This document shows, one piece after another, positions 58,065-64,000 of a stretch of DNA of 64,000 nucleotides. Each line of letters begins with the position of its first letter. Position 1 is the stretch's first letter. The notes under the pieces were generated by a model. That model saw nothing but the letters and a program-made list of their open reading frames with translations. It did no database searches and was not told the DNA's origin. A program made the translations under genes and the position numbers. The DNA comes from Mesocentrotus franciscanus. Lineage: Eukaryota > Echinodermata > Echinoidea > Camarodonta > Strongylocentrotidae. Where the stretch lies: contig CP137682.1 of the NCBI GenBank assembly GCA_037976565.1, positions 19,932,751-19,996,750 of the forward strand, given 5' to 3'.

Positions 58065-58512
58065 GAAGACTTATCATGTTGTCCGCATGTTACTGATTCA
58101 CATTATGATCTTTGAAGAGGGTTCTCGAGCAATCTTCTCTTGTTATTATCTCACGGGTTTTTTTTTTTTTTTTCATCTTTCCCCTCGCTCTCACCTCATT
58201 TTTTTTGTTGCCATTCGATTGGGTCTGAAGTAAATTTGACTGGTCCAAGTGAGTCTAAAGTGATTTGAAGTACAAAGATACGTGCATTTGGAAAATAATT
58301 TTGTTTGTCCAAAATAGGTATTCGTACAAATTAATGGACTATTCTCTGACATAATGGCAACGCTTTACCCGACACTAATAGCGCCATTTGTTATTGAAAA
58401 ACTCCTGCAATAACAGTAAAATCGTATGATTCGGCTGCATAACCCCATAATTCCTGTTCATGCGTGCCTTGTTACAATAGTGTCCACCGTGTGCATGGCG
58501 TGTATGGGCCAT
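58065..58512. repeat. Dispersed repeat, right part of the interrupted copy
   Basis: Continues the repeat whose left part is 56195-56275; compare 47545-48215. Confidence 0.85.
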
Positions 58513-59140
58513 TGTAGAGACGATGAACACTAATGAATGCAAAGTCGTAAGCCATGACAATGTCAATTTCTATCTCGCTCAGCTTAATAGTCCGAACAAT
58601 AGAATTAACCGAGAGGAACCGACTGTCGGACTGAAATTTCTTAACAACAATTGAAACTTCTTCCAGGAAGCCAAACAATAGATTTGTTCCCCATTCAAAT
58701 AGCTTTGTAAAGGCGGTGAAGAAAAAAATAATAATTCGTCGTTAATGGTGAGTATATTCACGGCTATCTCTCTCATCTAATTCCTGCGAACAGTGGGCTC
58801 AACCAAGTGGAATCAACTGTTAAACGAATTTATCATGAGTTCTGAAGATTTAATTTGTTACTGCACGTCATAGTAGTATTAAAGAGCAGCAATGGCGAAC
58901 ACTTGTCGCTAAAATTCAGAAATTGTTGCTTAGATTGCTTTTCCACTAAAAATTAACATGAGACATGAAGCTACATAGAACTATGATCGACAAACATGAT
59001 AGTGTCTTGAAAACAGTCAGAAAAACATTGGAACTGAAATGAATAAGAGATCATGCGATCATGTAAACATTTTGTCCATGTTAATCCTCCAGTACCAAAT
59101 ACCCAAGCAAAACTCAAGCCAGATGCAAATGAAGAGCTTG
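58513..59140. other. Spacer, no gene
   Basis: AT-rich, with no recognisable coding or repeat structure. Confidence 0.5.
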
Positions 59141-59145
59141 CAACC

Positions 59146-59955
59146 AAAAGGCGCTAAATCCACTTTTCACCAAATTGCATGTTTTAAACGATTTGAATAG
59201 ACCTCTCTCATGTGTATCTAAATCACTAAATTTTCCTCAGAATTGTTTCAGGAAAATATGAAAATATTGATTTGAAATTTATACTTTCAACCAAAAGGCG
59301 CTATATCCACCTTTCTTTTCTTTCCTTTCAGTTTCAGTTTCAGTTTCAGTTTATTTTCATATTTCACATGTTGTATAATACATCGTTACATTTGGCAAGT
59401 TACATTTTTTTTTCATTTGTTTTGTATTCATACAAACGAAGAGATTTATACATAAGACTAAGTTAAGTAAAAGGAGAAATATGATGGAGCCTAAAGAGAA
59501 AGCAATGCTTGTAGGTCATAGGCTCCTTTGATTGGCCCAATCATACCGCTTGTGGAAATTTGATCAGAAAGCAATCAGAAAGCAGAACACAAAAGCATAG
59601 CACAGGCAGACTTCCTAGATTCGTTTTACTATTCACGTTTCGAAATACCTCATTTTCTGGCGATTTCATCATGGATAAATTATTGTACCAGTGGTTATGT
59701 GATGAAAGTTTTTGCACATTGGTGATCATGTGTATGTGGTGTGTGTGTGTGCGCGCGCGTGTGTGTGTGGTGAGGGGGGGAGGGGGGCTACTATGATTCA
59801 AGTACAGGTAAGTATAGTTAATAAACAATTCAGAAGCATTTACACACAAATGACATCCTTCTATACTAATGTCAGTAAACAACTCCATATTGACTGTAAA
59901 AAGTGTTCTGTCAAAGGCGCTATATCCATGATTTCTGCCAAAAGGCGCTAAATTC
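59146..59955. repeat. Recurrent AAAGGCGCTAxATCCA motif
   Basis: The word occurs at about 59150, 59291, 59914 and 59938 in the same orientation. Between copies lie a (TTTCAG)n run (59328-59351) and a GT/GC run at 59738-59770 that could adopt Z-DNA. Confidence 0.7.
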
Positions 59956-60161
59956 GAAAAGAAATGAAATATGAAAAATTATATAAAATACATGCTGTAC
60001 GCAGGATTTTTCTAACTTGCATTTGTATGACCTATAGTGGTAGTTCTTCCACCTGTAGTATAGATTTGATTAATAAACAGAGACAAATGTGTGAAATTAA
60101 AAACAATGATTTTCTCGAAATTAACCGGAATGGATTAAGCCCTTCAAATAAAGGTTAACTT

Positions 60162-60685
60162 CAAGATACTATGTCCCTTTTGCAGCCAACATCAAATTCT
60201 GTAGAACTTTGCAGGAATTATGAATATGTCATGTATGTCCTATCTGTGAAATTTAAACCTTAGCAGTGTCCTAATATTCAAATTATGCAAGGAAACCCGT
60301 TTACTTGCTAGACTTCACTGTCAGACACTATTGAGTGACTGACTGGCTTTTCTTCTTCTTTGGTAATAACATACATATAATGAGCTGTAAAGAGTACATG
60401 AGCATTTGTCTACATCAATAACCCACTTCTTGTAATTGTCAAAATTAAACTAATTGAATCTTTGCGCAGCACAAAACGTACGACCATTCTGTACAATGGT
60501 CTGAAAATCAGATTATTACTTACTGTCTTGTCGATTCGACAACTAATAGTCGTTATTTTCCCACTTAAAGACATTTTCAAGCCCCCTTTTTTAGGGAAGT
60601 TCTAAATTAGTATTATCTTTCAAATGCCGTTGGAATTTAACCCTTTCATTTTTTGGCCTGCAAATGGGACATAGTACCTTTAAAT
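60162..60685. mobile_element. Small TIR element
   Basis: TACTATGTCCCTTTTGCAG near 60166 mirrors the complement of a stretch near 60660 (TACTATGTCCCATTTGCAG). About 520 bases, non-coding. The target duplication is not certain. Confidence 0.6.
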
Positions 60686-60819
60686 ACATTAATTTATGAC
60701 ATATTGTCTATTGTCTTGATTGTTTTCTCTACTTAGTTCTTTTTCCTATCTTATTTTTTTCAAGATATATTCTAATGTTTCCTTGTATTGATTAGCTTCA
60801 TTTATTTTCATTTTTGGAG

Positions 60820-60975
60820 GGGCGTGGTTGAAAAATAACAACTTCTTTAACATTCTGTTTCCATGGCAACGGTCTTATTTGTTACTTGAAATGACTCAAA
60901 TTTTAATCATAATCAAACAGGCATCTGAAGTTTTTAGATGCTTACTATTTGCTTCATGTTGTTGAAAATCGCCTC
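60820..60975. repeat. Stray copy of a unit from the large inverted repeat
   Basis: The order AACTTCTTTAACATTC, CATGGCAACGGTC, AATCAAACAGGC and TTCATGTTGTTGAAAA follows that of 52045-52200. The family is therefore dispersed and not confined to 49170-53085. Confidence 0.7.
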
Positions 60976-61469
60976 CGGCTGGATCCGCCCCTGCTTCCTT
61001 CATCAACACACACTTTGAGAAAAGAAAAACAATTTCTTTAATTCAAAGTCGTGTTACAACTTTTTGAGCATCATATAATACCCGCATATATTCAGTTAAA
61101 CTTGACATGCCAATTGTTTATCGTTTATTTTGTAGAAAGATACGAACCCTTGTGTAATTTAACGTTGGAAATTTGGAATTGAATTGGGGCCTTGAGCGAA
61201 GTACACGTTTAGCTGACCAAAAGTGCGAGGCAGTTTCCACTCCCCGTGGGATCATAAAATATGTCATCAAGATCGTTTGCCAGTAGGTCTGGAGTATCGA
61301 CGGTCGTTAAATTTAAGATCAGACCTTCGAAGGGTCATTAGATCTTATTTTGATCTGAAAAATTTCAAGCGTATAAAAGAATCAAAATCAGTTCGAGAAA
61401 AGACATCTTTAAGTCTCCAGCGGTAAGACAATAACAAGCATAGTTTAAAACCAATCTAAGACGTATTCA

Positions 61470-62912
61470 TAGTGTATTGCATGGCAGAGATAAAACCATT
61501 AATGACATTTCACATAATGACGTCATGATGACGTCACGATGCCCTGGCGTCGCTGAAAAGTCACGCAGTTCTAAGTTGGACTAGGAACTATCTTCAAGGA
61601 AAGTTTCATGACAATGGCTTTACCGAATCTTGAGATATCTTGCGAACAAATTCGAGGAAGAATCATAAATATTTCTTCCATACAGACACAAAATAAATAC
61701 TATTTTTAATTTTAATTCGTCACTTAGACGATTTAGGTGATACGTATGCTCATGTGTTACAAAACGAAGAACGCATTTTCACGATTTCATCTTCCGTTTT
61801 GAAATACTCCTCCCATTATGGTCTATCCATAAGTCAAGTATCAACTGTGTATCATTGATCATTTTGGATCTATGAAAGATGGTCGCCGGAATGGGAGGCA
61901 AGTGCTATAACCAATATACCAAAAAATCTGCATAGACATAACACGTAAACGGAAAATTTGATTCTCAAATCAAATCTTGTATTTAAAATATCGCCATGAT
62001 TCCAACATCTGATTAAAAATTAAATGTCCCCTTTATGTACAGAATTTTCTCAGCTACAACATATCCGCAGCTGGCAGAAAAGAATCGAGATATTGCTCAA
62101 ACAACTAAGACTGGAACGTAGAATGAAAATTTCAGAAAAATTCACCTCCCTTAGAGAATACACGCAAAATTGGGAAAATTGACATGCCTCTTATACTCGC
62201 AAGAATGGGCCATGATGCCATTGTTAAAATGAAAATCAATAGCACCTTTTGTGTAGAAAATCGCCTCAGCTACTTCATATCAAACATTGAGAGAAAAACA
62301 AACAATATTAACAGAGATACACTCAATTTTTTGTAAATATGCTGACGTCATTATGTGCTTATTCGTATCTTGAGTTCCAAGGCCATTATAATGACGTCAC
62401 GATGTACTTCATGGCCAAATGAGACTTAAAAACATATCTCCGACTCATATTCTATCCACATGTGAAAACAAAATTGAGTTATCCGTGTATTTAAATAAGT
62501 TATGGCCAATTAAACAGAGGCATGTTTTTATAAAAAAATGCAAATATGCGGCCGCGCGTGTTGTTATCTTTGACGCGCGTATTCCATCATTATGCATACA
62601 AAATTACTGAAATGGAAAGGGATTGTTAAGCAAAGTATAAGTAATCCAAAAGATGCAAATATTGTATTTTTCCGTCCCGCGTGCGCTATGCGCGCAAATA
62701 CGCGCGCACTGACCGACACGCGCGGAAATTTTGGAAACGCTTAAAATTGTCTAAAACGTATAGAAGATTACTTAGTTTGGGGTTTCGAGCATTTTTGTTT
62801 TTAATTTCTTTTTGACGCACGCGTATGCTCACGCTTTAAAGTGAAGGCGCATGTGCGTGTGCTAAAATTCTGACCCATGACCTGAGCATGATTGATACCA
62901 AATTTGAATTGA
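61470..62912. repeat. 1.44-kb tandem block, unit 1
   Basis: This repeats at 62913-64000 with an offset of about 1,444 bases. The unit starts near a conserved TTAATGACATTTCACAT followed by TGACGTCAT and GTGCCCTGGCGTCGCTGAAA. It contains many GACGTCA palindromes and CGCGCG-rich patches (62560-62730). No coding frame was recognised. Confidence 0.85.
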
Positions 62913-64000
62913 AATTGATATTGCATGGCTGAGATACGACCATTAATGACATTTCACATATTGACGTCATTAAGACGTCACGGTGCCCTGGCGTCGCTGA
63001 AAAGTTGGACTAAGATCTATCTTCAGGCCAAGTTTCATGACAATGGCTTCAGCCATTCTTGAGATATCCTGCGAACAAATTCGAGGAAGAATAATATTAA
63101 TTTCTTCTATACACAAAATAAATACTAGACTTGAATTCGTCACTTTGACGAATTAGGTGATACGTATGCTAATGTTTTACATAACGAAGCATGCATTTTC
63201 ACGATTTATATTATCTTATAAAATGCTCTTCCCATTATGGTCTATCCATAGGTCAATTTTCATCTGTGTAGCCTTGATCTTTATGGATCTATCTAGTGCT
63301 TTTACCAATAGACCAAAATATTTCTCATAGATCTTACATGCAAAGCTGACGAACGGCCTTGGCATGGTCGCAATTACAACTTTCAATTGAAAATGTCGAC
63401 ATGATTTCAACATCCGATTAAAAACAAAAGGCACATTTTCTATAGCCCATTGTCTCAGCTATAACGTACCAAAATTTGGGAGAAAATAGAGCACAAAAAA
63501 GCTAGATAGTGCTCAAAGAATTATGTCATGTAGATTCATGATGTGAACGAATTTCACCTTCCATAGACATAACACGCAAATGAAGAAAATTCTGACATGT
63601 GGACTTTAATTGAGTTTTTGACTATGATGACGTCATTAAAATGAAAATTAATGTGTACCGATCTTGTAGACGATTGCCTCAACTACAACATATCCAAATT
63701 TGGGAGAAAATGATCAATATTTACAGAGATAGCCTCAATTCTCCAAAAATATGCTGACGTCATAATATGAATTCGTATTTTGAGTTTCAAGGCCATTATG
63801 ATGACGTCCCGATCTACTTGATGGCCAAATGAGACATGAAATCATATCTCCGACCCATACTCTATCCAAATATGGAAAAGGTTTGAGGGTTCCGTTGCAT
63901 CCAAAAGAGCTACAATGGATTGTTTATAGGCATGTTTTTGCCCATATATGCTATGTATTACAAGAGCTCGCGCACGGACATTTAACTTGAATGGACGCTC
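62913..64000. repeat. 1.44-kb tandem block, unit 2 (cut by window end)
   Basis: Second unit, about three quarters present. It carries the same landmarks, including repeated TGACGTCAT. Confidence 0.85.

Noticed and set aside
61223..61426. 67-codon open frame before the last tandem block
   Set aside because: No recognisable motif or splice evidence; it is probably chance.

Overview
The window is animal nuclear DNA, AT-rich and crowded with transposons. Most likely it comes from a sea urchin or a close deuterostome relative. The reasons are the ankyrin-repeat family, whose repeats read like the large ankyrin/death-domain families of Strongylocentrotus; a Gmr1-type Ty3/gypsy element, a lineage described from deuterostomes; and several tRNA-derived SINEs. 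No bacterial, organellar or viral gene was seen. The species assignment is inference.

Host genes. The main gene is on the minus strand from 41810 down to 23345. Six exons were found, and all but one junction agree in phase and carry good GT/AG sites. Together they encode about 13 ankyrin repeats, ZU5, UPA and a C-terminal Death domain, a layout expected of a cytoplasmic adaptor. One linking exon between 32108 and 27786 was not found. A partial copy of its first exon lies about 38 kb away (1115-3928, minus). It has more repeats (about 24) but is broken by two frameshifts, an in-frame stop and a third frameshift, so it is a pseudogene. Both copies sit in a segmental duplication (1-4312 and 38957-42172). 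Two weaker exon candidates are on the plus strand (28378 and 45244).

Mobile DNA. 8440-12838 is a nearly complete L2/CR1-like LINE with ORF1 and ORF2. 14299-22578 is a young 8.3-kb LTR retrotransposon on the minus strand with the unusual order gag-protease-integrase-RT-RNase H. It sits inside a tRNA-derived SINE, which itself sits inside an older LINE reverse transcriptase, giving a three-layer nest. A 5'-truncated L1/Tx1-type LINE with a 15-bp target duplication (24011-26505), a decayed LINE (about 29240-31380), a pair of 160-bp TA-flanked MITEs and a piggyBac-like TTAA element lie in or near the introns of the host gene. The right half has no convincing gene. It holds a hAT-like element with an 8-bp target duplication that carries a 1.2-kb minisatellite-like array (43267-44942), a GC-rich inverted-repeat element (48272-48943), a very large inverted repeat about 3.9 kb across (49170-53085), an inverted-repeat element carrying a LINE fragment (56277-58061) with a related empty site at 47535, and two tandemly duplicated blocks with periods near 1.8 kb and 1.44 kb.

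One cross-cutting observation: four retroelements of unrelated types contain 21 inferred frame breaks. All are base losses, nearly all inside homopolymer runs, with no nonsense substitution found between them. That looks like systematic homopolymer shortening in the assembly rather than natural decay, and it affects how every pseudogene call here should be read.
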